A stretch of 64,000 nt of DNA, taken from Gammaproteobacteria bacterium (lineage in GTDB: Bacteria > Pseudomonadota > Gammaproteobacteria > Xanthomonadales > Wenzhouxiangellaceae). The notes below the pieces were generated by a model that saw nothing but the letters and a program-made list of their open reading frames with translations, made no database searches and was not told the DNA's origin. The stretch covers positions 1-64,000 of the forward strand of contig JAAAPE010000092.1 in the NCBI GenBank assembly GCA_009908385.1, given 5' to 3'. Position 1 is the stretch's first letter; each line of letters starts with the position of its first letter. The position numbers were made by a program, and so were the translations under genes. This document shows positions 8,140 through 17,027 of the stretch, in pieces.

Positions 8140-8823
8140 ATGAACGACTCTCGCACGCCCGTATGGCTGGTGACGGGTGCCGCCGGCGCACTCGGCAGCG
8201 CGCTGGTCCGGCAGGTGATGGCCGGCGGTGCCGACTGCATCGCCCTCGACCGGCAGGCCGGGGCACTCGACGCGCTGCACGACCAGCTCCAGGAGAGCCT
8301 GGGCCGGGCCCCGGCGCTGATGCCCATGGACCTCGCCGGCGCCGGGCCGGAGGACTACCAGCGCCTGGCCGAGGCGGTGGAAGCCGAGTTCGGCCGGATC
8401 GACGTGCTGGTCCACAACGCCGCGACCTTCCAGGCGCTGCGCCCCTTGCTCCAGCAGGAGCCCGGCGAATGGCAGGAGATCATCCAGACTTCGCTGACCG
8501 CACCCTGGATGCTCTCGGCGGTGCTGTCGCCGCTCATGTCGGCCGGCTCGGCCATCGTGTTCGTCGCCGATCGCCACTGCCTCGAACATCCCGGCGGCTG
8601 GGCCGCGTTCGGGGTCGCCCAGGCCGGTCGCCGGCAGCTCGCCCGGGTACTCGAATGCGACCGTGCCCGGAACGGCCCCCGGGTGATCGAGGTCGATCCC
8701 GGACCTTTCTACAGCCGTTTGCGGGTGGCGGCCTGGCCGTCCGACTCGCCCGAGCATCTGCCGAGCGCGGATTCGGCGGCCGAGGGCGTGCGGGAAGCCG
8801 TCGAGCAATCCCTTCATTCCTGA
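8140..8823 (+). CDS. Short-chain dehydrogenase-like protein (YciK-related) lacking the catalytic tetrad
   Basis: The 227-residue protein has a Rossmann fold with glycine motif TGAAGALG (12-19) and a modified NNAG motif HNAAT (92-96). Where SDR enzymes have Tyr-x-x-x-Lys, the sequence reads WAAFGVAQAG, with Phe at 157 and Gln at 161. The catalytic serine region reads VADRHC instead of an SSS-type run. Cofactor binding may persist, but classical oxidoreductase chemistry is not expected. The position two genes after mupP matches yciK in Pseudomonas, so it is probably a diverged YciK. The ATG has no strong ribosome site, and 8030-8139 between the divergent FmdB gene and this one must hold both promoters. 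Confidence 0.8.
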   Translation: MNDSRTPVWLVTGAAGALGSALVRQVMAGGADCIALDRQAGALDALHDQLQESLGRAPALMPMDLAGAGPEDYQRLAEAVEAEFGRIDVLVHNAATFQALRPLLQQEPGEWQEIIQTSLTAPWMLSAVLSPLMSAGSAIVFVADRHCLEHPGGWAAFGVAQAGRRQLARVLECDRARNGPRVIEVDPGPFYSRLRVAAWPSDSPEHLPSADSAAEGVREAVEQSLHS

Positions 8824-8851
8824 TCCCGAGCATCGCCGAGGAGGTGCAAGC

Positions 8852-9196
8852 ATGTCAGACGACCTGTTCATGAAGATCATCGATCGGGAGATTCCCGCCG
8901 ACATCGTCCACGAGGATGACGAACTGCTTGCGTTTCGCGATATCGATCCGCAGGCGCCGGTACACATCCTGGTCGTCCCGAAACGTCGGATTCCCACCAT
9001 CAACGACGTCGAAGCGCAAGACGCCGAGCTGGTCGGGCGGATGGTTCTGGCCGCGAAGCGGATCGCCGCCGAGGAAGGTCTGTCCGGGGACGGCTACCGA
9101 CTGGTGTTCAACTGCAACGAGCAGGGCGGCCAGTCGGTTTTCCACATTCACCTGCACCTGCTCGGCGGTCGCCGGATGAGCTGGCCGCCAGGGTGA
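8852..9196 (+). CDS. hinT: HIT-family purine nucleoside phosphoramidase (HinT-like)
   Basis: A 114-residue histidine triad protein. The active-site motif FHIHLHLLGGR places H98, H100 and H102 in the H-x-H-x-H arrangement, and the N terminus (DDLFMKIIDREIPADIV) is typical of the HinT branch. Such enzymes hydrolyse AMP-lysine and other nucleoside phosphoramidates as homodimers in the cytoplasm. A strong ribosome site AGGAGGT lies eight bases before the ATG. It follows the SDR gene by 28 bp on the same strand and converges with the MFS gene 15 bp downstream. Confidence 0.95.
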   Translation: MSDDLFMKIIDREIPADIVHEDDELLAFRDIDPQAPVHILVVPKRRIPTINDVEAQDAELVGRMVLAAKRIAAEEGLSGDGYRLVFNCNEQGGQSVFHIHLHLLGGRRMSWPPG

Positions 9197-9211
9197 CGGT
9201 GGGGCGCTGAA

Positions 9212-10540
9212 TCAGCTCGTCTGGGTCTCGGGCAGCCGGCTGCTCATCCATGCGCCGCTCAGGCCCATGACCGCCAGGACCAGGATGACGCCGGAAGTCG
9301 GCATGACCGTGGTCAGGGCGCCCACGCTGCCGGTCAACAGCAGCACGACCCCGATGACCGTATTGCTGACCGACACGTAGTCGGTTCGCTTGTTGCCGCC
9401 GGCCAGGTCGATGATGTAGGTCTTTCGCCCCAGGCGAACCCCGGAGTGGGTCACCGCGAGCAGGAAGAAGAACAGGGGGTAGAGCCAGGCGCTGCCGGCC
9501 AGGATCGGCAGTCCGTGGACCACGCCGACCAGGCCGATACCGACCAGCGCCGAACAGGAACCGGCCATGATCATGACGCGGCGGCTGGAGGCGTCGGCGA
9601 ATCGCCCCCAGAACGGCGCCGAAACCAGGCTGGCCAGGCCGTCGGCAATCACGAACAGGCCGAGCACCAGCAGGGCGCCCTCGGTCCGCTCGTGGGCCAG
9701 CATGATGAAGAACGGCGCGCTCAGCGAGGAACACAGCAGCAGCGAGCGCGCGATGACGAAGCGGCGGAAGTCCGTATCGCTACGCAGCAGACCGAGGCGC
9801 TTGACGGCCTCGCCGAGCGCGTTCCCGCCGCCCTCGGTCGCCCCGGGGAACTCTCGGATCATGCCGTAGGTCGCGGAAGCGAGCAGCCACAGTCCGGCGG
9901 CGATGGCCAGCAGCACCAGGTACACGCCACGCTCGCCGCCGCCGTTGCCGTCGAACAGCAGGACCACGCCGACGCCGATGGTGATCGAGCCGGCCAGGAA
10001 CTCCGACCAGCCGCTGACGCGCCCGCGCCGGGTCTTGGGGACGGTCTTGCCCAGGACGTCCTTGGAGGCGACCGAGCAGAGCCCGCGCGAGAGGCTGAAC
10101 AGCACCAGGGCGGACAGGAGCGCCAGGCCCGCGGCCGTGCCGGTCAGGGTGACGGCGACCACAGCCATGCCCAGGACGGCGGCGGCCTGGAGCACGCTGC
10201 CGGTCACGAAGGTCCACTTGCGCACGGCCTGGCGCCGCACGAAGCTGGCGATGACCAGCTGCGGGATCAGCGACCCCGATTCGCGCACCGGGACCAGGAA
10301 CGCGGTGAAAATGCCCGGCGCGGCCAGCGCGGCGAGCAGCCAGGCGAGGACCGTCTTGGGGTTGGCGATCGAGTCCCCGAGCTTGGTGAAGAACTGGGTG
10401 ACTACCTGCAGGAAGAAATTGCCGGGAACGACGCGGCAGGCCTCTTCATCGATGTCCTTGCAGACGCGCGCGTCTTCCTCGTTGACGAGCTTGCGATAGA
10501 CGCCCTCGAGCCTCGAACTGGCGAACAGGCGATCCCTCAC
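9212..10540 (-). CDS. Major facilitator superfamily transporter
   Basis: The protein has 442 residues with about twelve hydrophobic helices. Recognisable MFS features are the cytoplasmic loop KTVPKTRRGRVSG between helices and the repeat of six-helix halves. It opens with a charged N-terminal extension of about 70 residues (containing LVNEEDARVCKDIDEEACR) before the first helix, longer than in typical drug exporters. The substrate is unknown. It starts with GTG inside the stop codon of the upstream CsiV-like gene (GTGA overlap), so the two are probably co-translated. Confidence 0.85.
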   Translation of the reverse strand: MRDRLFASSRLEGVYRKLVNEEDARVCKDIDEEACRVVPGNFFLQVVTQFFTKLGDSIANPKTVLAWLLAALAAPGIFTAFLVPVRESGSLIPQLVIASFVRRQAVRKWTFVTGSVLQAAAVLGMAVVAVTLTGTAAGLALLSALVLFSLSRGLCSVASKDVLGKTVPKTRRGRVSGWSEFLAGSITIGVGVVLLFDGNGGGERGVYLVLLAIAAGLWLLASATYGMIREFPGATEGGGNALGEAVKRLGLLRSDTDFRRFVIARSLLLCSSLSAPFFIMLAHERTEGALLVLGLFVIADGLASLVSAPFWGRFADASSRRVMIMAGSCSALVGIGLVGVVHGLPILAGSAWLYPLFFFLLAVTHSGVRLGRKTYIIDLAGGNKRTDYVSVSNTVIGVVLLLTGSVGALTTVMPTSGVILVLAVMGLSGAWMSSRLPETQTS

Positions 10541-11445
10541 GCCGGGTCCGTTCCGGGAGACGCGACTTCACTTTCCTCGTCTCCCGGCTCGGGCTGGAAC
10601 GGCGTGATCCGCAGCAGCACACCGAGCCAGTCCGAGTCGAAATACTCGAAGCGCTCCGCCCGGACCGTCCGGCTCTGCTCGAGCCGGTGAACCTCGAAAG
10701 CACCCTCTGCGCCGATCGAGGGCCTGCTGGCGAATCCGATGGTTCCGGGCCGTCGCCAGGCCAGGTCGATGTCGGCGTGCATGAACTGCCGCTGGCGCAG
10801 CCGGATCGTGCCGTCGAGGCGATAGTCGAAAGCGGGCCACAGCTCGTTCGCCTCCTCGACGGGGCGCGAGTCGCGGAGCAGGCGCCCGTAAGGCGTGACC
10901 GAGACCCAGTCCGCCGCCACGACCACCTCGTCGTGGATTCGCACCGCCGCGCCGGTGGCGGAAAGCTCCAGCGGCTGATACCAGGCCAGCCGCGCCCGGA
11001 TGGCGTAGGCGCCCGATCGCTCGAGCCGCTGTACCGCCTCGTCCATCGGCTCGGACAGCGTATCGAGCGCCAGCCAGGGCTCGGGATAGACCAGCGCTTC
11101 GGTGAGGGATTCCTCGCCGCTCTCCAGGCTGGCGATGACATCGACGGCGTCCAGCGCTGCCTGGAGCTCCGACGGTTCGCCCGCTTCCTCGTCCCGGGCC
11201 CGCTCGAGGGCCTGTTCCCGGGCGAAGCCGGCCCAGGCGGGATCCCGGGCCGTCGCGCGCCCGGCCAGATCGTCCACGGGCCATGCATCGCTGTCTCCGC
11301 CGGCCAGGGTGAAAACCACGGCCTCGACCCGGTAGAAAGGCCGTTGCCGATCGGATTCCTCCTCGGCGGGCTGGGCGGACAGCGTCGTGGCAGCCAGCAG
11401 CAGGAAAGCGGCGGCCAGCGGGGTTGTCTTCGAGGGGCGACTCAT
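10537..11445 (-). CDS. csiV: CsiV-family periplasmic protein
   Basis: A 302-residue exported protein with a signal peptide (LAAAFLLLAATTLSAQ). The opening FYRVEAVVFTLAGG and the closing segment HRLEQSRTVRAERFEYFDSDWLGVLLRITPF are characteristic of the CsiV family, peptidoglycan-binding envelope proteins first described in Vibrio cholerae as needed for growth in D-amino acids. The start at 11445 places the signal peptide directly at the N terminus; the upstream extension is not signal-like. It is divergent from the S9 peptidase gene (gap 11446-11536) and overlaps the MFS gene downstream. Family assignment is by pattern and not search-verified. Confidence 0.7.
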   Translation of the reverse strand: MSRPSKTTPLAAAFLLLAATTLSAQPAEEESDRQRPFYRVEAVVFTLAGGDSDAWPVDDLAGRATARDPAWAGFAREQALERARDEEAGEPSELQAALDAVDVIASLESGEESLTEALVYPEPWLALDTLSEPMDEAVQRLERSGAYAIRARLAWYQPLELSATGAAVRIHDEVVVAADWVSVTPYGRLLRDSRPVEEANELWPAFDYRLDGTIRLRQRQFMHADIDLAWRRPGTIGFASRPSIGAEGAFEVHRLEQSRTVRAERFEYFDSDWLGVLLRITPFQPEPGDEESEVASPGTDPA

Positions 11446-11536
11446 GGGCGAAAAGTGTAACCGAGTCCCGCGCAAGCCGGGTCGTCGCTCGTCTGGTATC
11501 TTTTCGGGCTGTCACTCACCACGCCGAGGAAGACCC

Positions 11537-13543
11537 ATGCTGCAATCCAGATCGATCCTCGGGGCCGTGCTGCTCCTGCTGGCCCCGCCATTGCTCGCCG
11601 AAGGCATGAGCCTGGAGCAGATTGCCCGCCTGCAGTCCGTGGGCGAGATCAGCCCGAGTCCGGACGGCCAGTCGATCGCCTTCACCCGTTCCGTGCCGCG
11701 CGATCCGGCCGAGGAGGCCGATGGCCCGGCCTGGCAGGAGCTCCACCTGATCGACCACGAGGGCCGAGTCCGCGGCTTCGTGACCGGGGACGTTTCCGTG
11801 GGTCGCATCGGCTGGACGCCGAACGGCGGCATGATCACCTTCATCGCGAAGCGAGGCGAGGACGAGCACGATGCGCTCTACGGCATCCCGGTCGATGGGG
11901 GTGAAGCCCGGAAACTGGCTGGTGCCGGAGCTGGCGTGATCGACTACAGCTTCTCGCCCGACGGCAGCCGCGTCGCGCTGGTCGCCGGCGAGGCGCTGCC
12001 GACGGTTGACGAAGAGCAGCGCGAAAAGGGTTTCGACGCCGTCGTGTTCGAAGAGCAGTGGCGGCCGCGCGATCTCTGGCTGCACGATCTCGGGGGCGAC
12101 AGCGAGCCCGACAGGATCGAAATCGAGGGGTCGGTGCAGGCGGTCGACTGGTCGCCCGCCGGCGATCGCCTGGCCCTGCGCGTCACACCGCGGCAGCTGG
12201 TCGACGACACACTGATGTATCAGCGGGTGCTGATCGTGGCGCCCGACGGCGAAGTGCTCGGACGGGTCGACAACCCGGGCAAGCTGGCCGGACTCGCCTG
12301 GAGTGACGACGGCAGCCGGCTCGCGCTGATCGCCACGGAGACGATCGAGGACACCCGGGCAGGGCGGCTGATGGTCACCGGCCGCGACGGCGGAGACTGG
12401 ACCCATCTGATGCCCGGTCTGCGCGGTCACGTCATCGACATCGACTGGGACGGTGAAACGCTGCTCTTCCTCAGTCACGAGGGCGTCGAGTCGCGCATCG
12501 GCCGCATCGCCCCCGACGGCAGTGGCGAAGCGACCCTGCTTTCGCGTGCCGGCCTGATCGTCACGGCCTTCGAAGCTCGCGGCGGGCGTCTGGTGTTCGG
12601 CGCCTCGACGCCGGACTATCCGTCCGAGGTTCACGCGCTCAACGGCGAGAGCGCCGAGCGGCTGACCGACAGTAACCCCTGGCTGGCCGATGTCGAGCTG
12701 GCGCGCCAGGAGGTCGTCGAATACCCGGCCAGGGACGGGCTGACCATCCAGGGCCTGCTGGTCCGTCCGCTCGACTACGAAGAAGGGGAACGCTACCCGC
12801 TGATCCTGGCCGTCCACGGCGGACCCGAGAGCCATTATTCCAACGGCTGGCTGACCAGCTACAACCTGCCCGCCCAACATGCAGCGGCCGAAGGCTACTT
12901 CATGTTCTATCCCAACTACCGGGGGAGCACGGGCCGCGGGGTCGAATTCGCGCTGAGTTCGCAGGGTCGCCCGGCGAAGGAAGAATTCGACGACCTGGTC
13001 GACGGCGTCGACCATCTCATCGAGCAGGGCTGGGTCGACGGCGACCGGGTCGGCATCACCGGCGGCTCCTACGGCGGTTATGCGACGGCCTGGGGAGCCA
13101 CCTACTACTCCGAGCGTTTTGCCGCGGCCGTCATGAACGTCGGCCTGTCGGACAAGATCGCCATGCTCGGCACGTCCGATATCCCGATGGAACTCTACGA
13201 GGTCCACTACAGGACATGGCCGTGGGAAGACTGGGATCTTTACCGCGAAGCCAGCCCGATCTACTACGTCGAGCGCGCGCAGACGCCGATACTGATCCTG
13301 CACGGCGACGCCGATCCGCGTGTCGATCCCACGCAGTCGCGCATCCTCTACCGCTACCTGACACTTCAGGAAGATCCGCCGCCGGCGCGGCTTGTGTTTT
13401 ATCCGGGCGAGGGCCACGGCAATCGCCGCGCGGCCAGCCGCTGGGACTACAGCCTGCGGCTGATGCGCTGGATGAATCACTATCTGAAGGGTGAAGGGGG
13501 CGAACCGCCGCCGCACGAACTCGACTACGGGCCGTTCGAATAG
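11537..13543 (+). CDS. S9 family (prolyl oligopeptidase-type) serine peptidase, exported
   Basis: The protein has 668 residues with a signal peptide (SILGAVLLLLAPPLLAEG). It then has a beta-propeller of WD-like repeats (about 25-400) carrying several SPDG turns, and a C-terminal alpha/beta hydrolase domain. The nucleophile is Ser511 in GGSYGG. The acid is expected at the HGDADPRVD segment (about 591-593) and the histidine at H627 in GEGHGNR. This layout matches S9C acylaminoacyl- or dipeptidyl-peptidases, which trim short peptides in the periplasm or outside the cell. The start at 11537 was chosen for the signal peptide. A strong hairpin follows the stop. Confidence 0.92.
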   Translation: MLQSRSILGAVLLLLAPPLLAEGMSLEQIARLQSVGEISPSPDGQSIAFTRSVPRDPAEEADGPAWQELHLIDHEGRVRGFVTGDVSVGRIGWTPNGGMITFIAKRGEDEHDALYGIPVDGGEARKLAGAGAGVIDYSFSPDGSRVALVAGEALPTVDEEQREKGFDAVVFEEQWRPRDLWLHDLGGDSEPDRIEIEGSVQAVDWSPAGDRLALRVTPRQLVDDTLMYQRVLIVAPDGEVLGRVDNPGKLAGLAWSDDGSRLALIATETIEDTRAGRLMVTGRDGGDWTHLMPGLRGHVIDIDWDGETLLFLSHEGVESRIGRIAPDGSGEATLLSRAGLIVTAFEARGGRLVFGASTPDYPSEVHALNGESAERLTDSNPWLADVELARQEVVEYPARDGLTIQGLLVRPLDYEEGERYPLILAVHGGPESHYSNGWLTSYNLPAQHAAAEGYFMFYPNYRGSTGRGVEFALSSQGRPAKEEFDDLVDGVDHLIEQGWVDGDRVGITGGSYGGYATAWGATYYSERFAAAVMNVGLSDKIAMLGTSDIPMELYEVHYRTWPWEDWDLYREASPIYYVERAQTPILILHGDADPRVDPTQSRILYRYLTLQEDPPPARLVFYPGEGHGNRRAASRWDYSLRLMRWMNHYLKGEGGEPPPHELDYGPFE

Positions 13544-13555
13544 CGCAGGGGACAT

Positions 13556-13588
13556 GGAAAGAGGCGGGCGCCCGGCCCGCCTCTTTCC
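13556..13588. terminator. Bidirectional hairpin terminator between the S9 peptidase and glycine-zipper genes
   Basis: A perfect 14-bp stem pairs 13556-13569 (GGAAAGAGGCGGGC) with 13575-13588 across a 5-base loop. It lies between two convergent genes, 12 bp after the peptidase stop and 15 bp from the other stop. The A-rich outer part of one arm and the T-rich outer part of the other give a short U-run in either direction. Confidence 0.8.
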
Positions 13589-13603
13589 GGACCTGGCCGG
13601 GGC

Positions 13604-14110
13604 TCAGCCCAGCGGGTCGACGGAAACTCGGACCCGGATCGTATCGCCCGGAGGGTGTTTCATTGTGGTGCGATGCAGTCGTCCGCCGTATTCGTAGGTG
13701 ACGCGATAGCCACCGTGGACGGTGCGTTCGCGCCAGTCGCGGCGAATTTCGCAGCGCTCGCGCGCAACCGGATAGACACGGTCTTCGCGGTAGCCGGAGG
13801 CATCGTGTCCGATCGCGCCGCCGAGCAGGGCACCGGCGGCCGTGGCTGCGTCGCGACCGCTGCCGCTGCCGAACTGGTTGCCGATGACACCGCCGATGAT
13901 GGCGCCGACCACCGTCGGCGCGTGCGATCGACGCCGCTCGCGAACGTGGACGATCTCCTCGCGGCAGACCTCGTGGTCGACCGGTGTGCGATGAACCTCG
14001 CGAATCGGCTCGACGTCGACGACGCGGGCCAGTTCGTAGTCCACGCCACCCGCCAGGGAAAGGCTGCTGGCCGCCAGCGCGGCCGTCATGATCAATGATT
14101 TCGTTCTCAT
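13604..14110 (-). CDS. Glycine-zipper 2TM domain envelope protein
   Basis: The product has 168 residues with a signal sequence (LIMTAALAASSLSLAGG). A glycine zipper follows (VGAIIGGVIGNQFGSGSG then AAGALLGGAIGHD, about 79-114), the pattern of the 17-kDa surface-antigen/SlyB-like family. No lipobox cysteine is visible after the signal sequence. The C-terminal part, with a CEIRRDWRERTV segment and Tyr/Arg-rich strands, is periplasmic. Such proteins are linked to outer-membrane integrity, though most are uncharacterised. The start at 14110 is supported by GGAG eight bases upstream. Confidence 0.82.
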   Translation of the reverse strand: MRTKSLIMTAALAASSLSLAGGVDYELARVVDVEPIREVHRTPVDHEVCREEIVHVRERRRSHAPTVVGAIIGGVIGNQFGSGSGRDAATAAGALLGGAIGHDASGYREDRVYPVARERCEIRRDWRERTVHGGYRVTYEYGGRLHRTTMKHPPGDTIRVRVSVDPLG

Positions 14111-14223
14111 CGTTCGTTCTCCATCGCTTGGAAAGCAGCTGTCGATCAGCTTGGCAGGCAGCATATGCCGCGGCTGCTGAATCGCTTCTGAACCCCGCGC
14201 CGGGGACGAGGAGCCACGGGTAT

Positions 14224-14253
14224 TTGCCGAATCCTTCACGGCTGGATTACGAT
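14224..14253 (+). promoter_or_regulatory. Candidate sigma-70 promoter for the EF-G-like gene
   Basis: A TTGCCG hexamer at 14224-14229 and TACGAT at 14248-14253 are separated by 18 bp, in front of the gene that starts at 14285. The hexamers match four of six consensus positions each. No experimental support. Confidence 0.35.
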
Positions 14254-14284
14254 GCAGTCATGGCTGCCGCTTGAGGAGGCAAGT

Positions 14285-16330
14285 ATGGCGGAGCACGACA
14301 CCGGCGCAATACGCAACGTGGCCCTGCTGGGTCACGCGGGTTCGGGCAAGACTTCGCTCGTGGACATGTTGCTGGTCAAGGCGGGCGTGCTCGGCGAGCC
14401 CGGATCGCTGGAGCGGGGGACGACGGTCAGCGATTTCGATCCGCTCGAGAAGGCCTACCAGCATTCGCTCAATTCTTCCATCGCTTCGCTGGCGTTCGAA
14501 GGCGTCCACGTCAACCTGCTCGACACCCCGGGTGATCCCGACTTCCGCGGCCAGGCCCTGGCGGCCATGGGGGCCGCCGAAACGGCCGCGATCGTCGTCA
14601 ATGCCGCAAGCGGTATCGAGATGTCGACGCGACGCCTGATGCGCCGGGCCCGTCAGCGAAAGCTGTGCCGGATCATCGTCATCAACCGGATCGATGCCGA
14701 AGGCGCGGATCTCGAGCAGCTCGTGCGCGACATCCGTGAGGAATTCGGCTCCGAATGCCTGCCGATCAACCTGCCGAGCGGTAACGGCAGCACGGTTCGC
14801 GACTGCTTCTTCAAGACCGATGGCGAAACCGACATCCTGTCCGTCGCCGACGCCCATACCGAGATCATCGACCAGGTGGTGGAAGTCGACGAGGATCTGA
14901 TGGCCCGCTATCTCGAGGGCGAGGACTTCGATGATCAGGTGCTCCACGATGCCTTCGAGAAGGCGCTCAGACAGGGTCACCTGGTGCCGATCTGCTTCAC
15001 GTCGGCGCAGACCGGCGCCGGCTGCGGCGAGCTCCTGCGCTTCTGCCGCACGCTCCTGCCCAGTCCGCTGGAGGGCAATCCACCGCCTTTCCGAAAGGGA
15101 CCCGACGGCGAGCGCGTGACGGTCACGCTCGGCGCCGACGACCATGTGCTGGCGCACGTGTTCAAGATCACCAACGATCCCTACGCGGGCAAGCTGAGCA
15201 TCTTCCGCGTCTACCAGGGCACGCTCAGGCCGGATACGCAACTCTACGTCGGTGATGCGCGCAAGCCGATCAAGGCCTCGCATCTCTATCGCATCCAGGG
15301 CAAGGAACACATCGAGATTGACGAGGCAAGGCCGGGGGATATCTGTGCCCTGGCCAAGGTCGACGAGGTTCACTACGACGCCATTCTCCACGACAGCCAC
15401 GACGAGGATCACTACTTCCTCAAGCCGCTGGATTTTCCGGAGCCGATGTTCGGCCTGGCGGTGGAGGCAAAGAGCCGCGGCAACGAGCAGAAGCTGGCCG
15501 CCTCCCTGTCCCGTCTGGCCGAGGAAGACCCGTGTTTCGTGGTCGAGCACCACCAGGAACTCAACGAGACGGTCATCCGCGGCCTGGGCGAAATGCACTT
15601 GCGCGTCATGCTCGAGCGGATGGCGCAGCGCTACAACGTCGATGTGGAGACCCACGATCCCCGCATCGCCTACCGCGAGACCATCACGCGGCCGGCCGAA
15701 GGACATTACCGGCACAAGAAGCAGACCGGCGGGGCCGGGCAGTTCGGGGAAGTCTTCATGCGGGTCCGGCCCCTCGGCCGCGGCGAGGGTTTCGTCTTTC
15801 GTTCCGAGGTCGTGGGCGGCGCGATTCCGACCAACCTGATTCCGGCGGTGGAGAAGGGCGTGCGCCAGCTGCTCGACGACGGTGCGATCGCCGGCTTCCC
15901 GCTGCAGGACGTGGAGGCGGTGGTCTACGACGGGAAACACCACCCGGTCGACTCCAAGGAAGTGGCCTTCGTGATCGCCGGGCGAAAGGCCTTCCTCGAA
16001 GCCGTGCAGAATGCCGGCCCGCAGGTGCTCGAGCCGATCGTCGAGATGGAAGTGACGCTGCCCGACGCGGCCATGGGCGACGTCACCGGATCCCTGGCGT
16101 CGAAGCGCGCGAGGATCCAGGGTACCGACAGCGTGCGCGGCGGCCTGACCGTCATATCCGCAGCGGTTCCGCTTTCGGTGCTGAGCGACTTCCCGACCGA
16201 GCTCAAGAGCCTCACCGGTGGAGAAGGGCGCTACACGGTGTCCCTTTCACACTACGAAGCCGTCCCCGCGAGCGTCCAGCAGGACCTGGTCAGCCGTTTC
16301 CAGACCGCCGGTTCCGGCGCCGACGACTGA
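14285..16330 (+). CDS. Elongation factor G-like GTPase (EF-G paralogue)
   Basis: The protein has 681 residues with the full five-domain EF-G layout, including domain IV/V sequences such as QTGGAGQFGEV and the ALxxAG-type segment VLEPIVEMEVTLPDAAMGDV. The G1 loop is GHAGSGKT (16-23) instead of AHIDAGKT. G3 is DTPGDPDF, so the catalytic histidine of DTPGH is Asp84. G4 is NRID (134-137). These changes place it with EF-G-like paralogues, mycobacterial FusA2 being one example, rather than the housekeeping factor next to rpsG/tufA. I chose 14285 because AGGAGG lies six bases upstream. It ends inside the convergent coaE gene (41-bp overlap). Confidence 0.85.
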   Translation: MAEHDTGAIRNVALLGHAGSGKTSLVDMLLVKAGVLGEPGSLERGTTVSDFDPLEKAYQHSLNSSIASLAFEGVHVNLLDTPGDPDFRGQALAAMGAAETAAIVVNAASGIEMSTRRLMRRARQRKLCRIIVINRIDAEGADLEQLVRDIREEFGSECLPINLPSGNGSTVRDCFFKTDGETDILSVADAHTEIIDQVVEVDEDLMARYLEGEDFDDQVLHDAFEKALRQGHLVPICFTSAQTGAGCGELLRFCRTLLPSPLEGNPPPFRKGPDGERVTVTLGADDHVLAHVFKITNDPYAGKLSIFRVYQGTLRPDTQLYVGDARKPIKASHLYRIQGKEHIEIDEARPGDICALAKVDEVHYDAILHDSHDEDHYFLKPLDFPEPMFGLAVEAKSRGNEQKLAASLSRLAEEDPCFVVEHHQELNETVIRGLGEMHLRVMLERMAQRYNVDVETHDPRIAYRETITRPAEGHYRHKKQTGGAGQFGEVFMRVRPLGRGEGFVFRSEVVGGAIPTNLIPAVEKGVRQLLDDGAIAGFPLQDVEAVVYDGKHHPVDSKEVAFVIAGRKAFLEAVQNAGPQVLEPIVEMEVTLPDAAMGDVTGSLASKRARIQGTDSVRGGLTVISAAVPLSVLSDFPTELKSLTGGEGRYTVSLSHYEAVPASVQQDLVSRFQTAGSGADD

Positions 16331-16943
16331 GCGCGCGATAGCGGGCGTGCAACTGCTCGACCTGCTGGTCGAGTCGTTCGAGTGGGCCGCTGTTGTCGAT
16401 CACGTCGCTGGCCGCCGCGAGGCGCTCCTCCCGGCTCGCCTGGGCCGACAGCATGCGCGCGGCCCGGCCGGCGTCGATGCCTTCCCGTGCCATGAGGCGC
16501 TCGATCTGGACCGATTCGGGGACGTCGACCACGAGCACGCGATCCGCATCCTCGAACAGCCCGGTTTCGACCAGCAGGGGGACGACCAGGATCACGTAGT
16601 CCGCGTCGCGGTGTTGCCGGACCTGCCTTCGGGCCTCGCGGGCGATGAGCGGATGGAGCAGCGCCTCGAGGCGACGCCGGGCCGCTTCGTCCGCGAACAC
16701 CAGCTCGCGCAACCGGCCGCGGTCGAGCCGGCCCTGCTCGTCGAGCATCTCGCGGCCGAAGGCGCGCGCGATCTCGTCGAGCCCGGTCGAGCCGGGCTCG
16801 ACCACCTGGCGGGCGATCAGGTCGGTGTCCACGATCGGCACGCCGAGCTGCGCGAAGCGGTCCGAAACCGCGCTCTTGCCGCTGGCGATTCCCCCGGTGA
16901 GGGCCACCAGCAGGATCGCGTTCTGGTCTTCGTCGGTATTCAT
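16290..16943 (-). CDS. coaE: Dephospho-CoA kinase
   Basis: CoaE catalyses the last step of coenzyme A synthesis, phosphorylation of the 3'-hydroxyl of dephospho-CoA. The 217-residue protein carries the P-loop LTGGIASGKS (15-24), the DTDLIARQVVEPG substrate motif, and the VPLLVETGLFEDADRVLVVDV segment of the family. The start at 16943 gives a short MNTDEDQNA leader before the first strand; the open frame upstream is arginine-rich and unlikely to be translated. Its 3' end overlaps the 3' end of the EF-G-like gene by 41 bp. In many gammaproteobacteria coaE follows pilD in the type IV pilus pilBCD cluster; that context is absent here. Confidence 0.96.
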   Translation of the reverse strand: MNTDEDQNAILLVALTGGIASGKSAVSDRFAQLGVPIVDTDLIARQVVEPGSTGLDEIARAFGREMLDEQGRLDRGRLRELVFADEAARRRLEALLHPLIAREARRQVRQHRDADYVILVVPLLVETGLFEDADRVLVVDVPESVQIERLMAREGIDAGRAARMLSAQASREERLAAASDVIDNSGPLERLDQQVEQLHARYRALSRRRRNRRSGNG

Positions 16944-17027
16944 GCGCCGGCGTCGGGATCGTCGTGTTTCGAGGGATTGTGCCCGTTTCGAGGCGGCGGG
17001 GCCAGCCGAACATCCGCGGGGCAAGAA

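Noticed and set aside
11516-13555. 679-codon minus-strand open frame opposite the S9 peptidase
   Set aside because: Antisense shadow; the plus-strand gene has a signal peptide and a complete catalytic triad.
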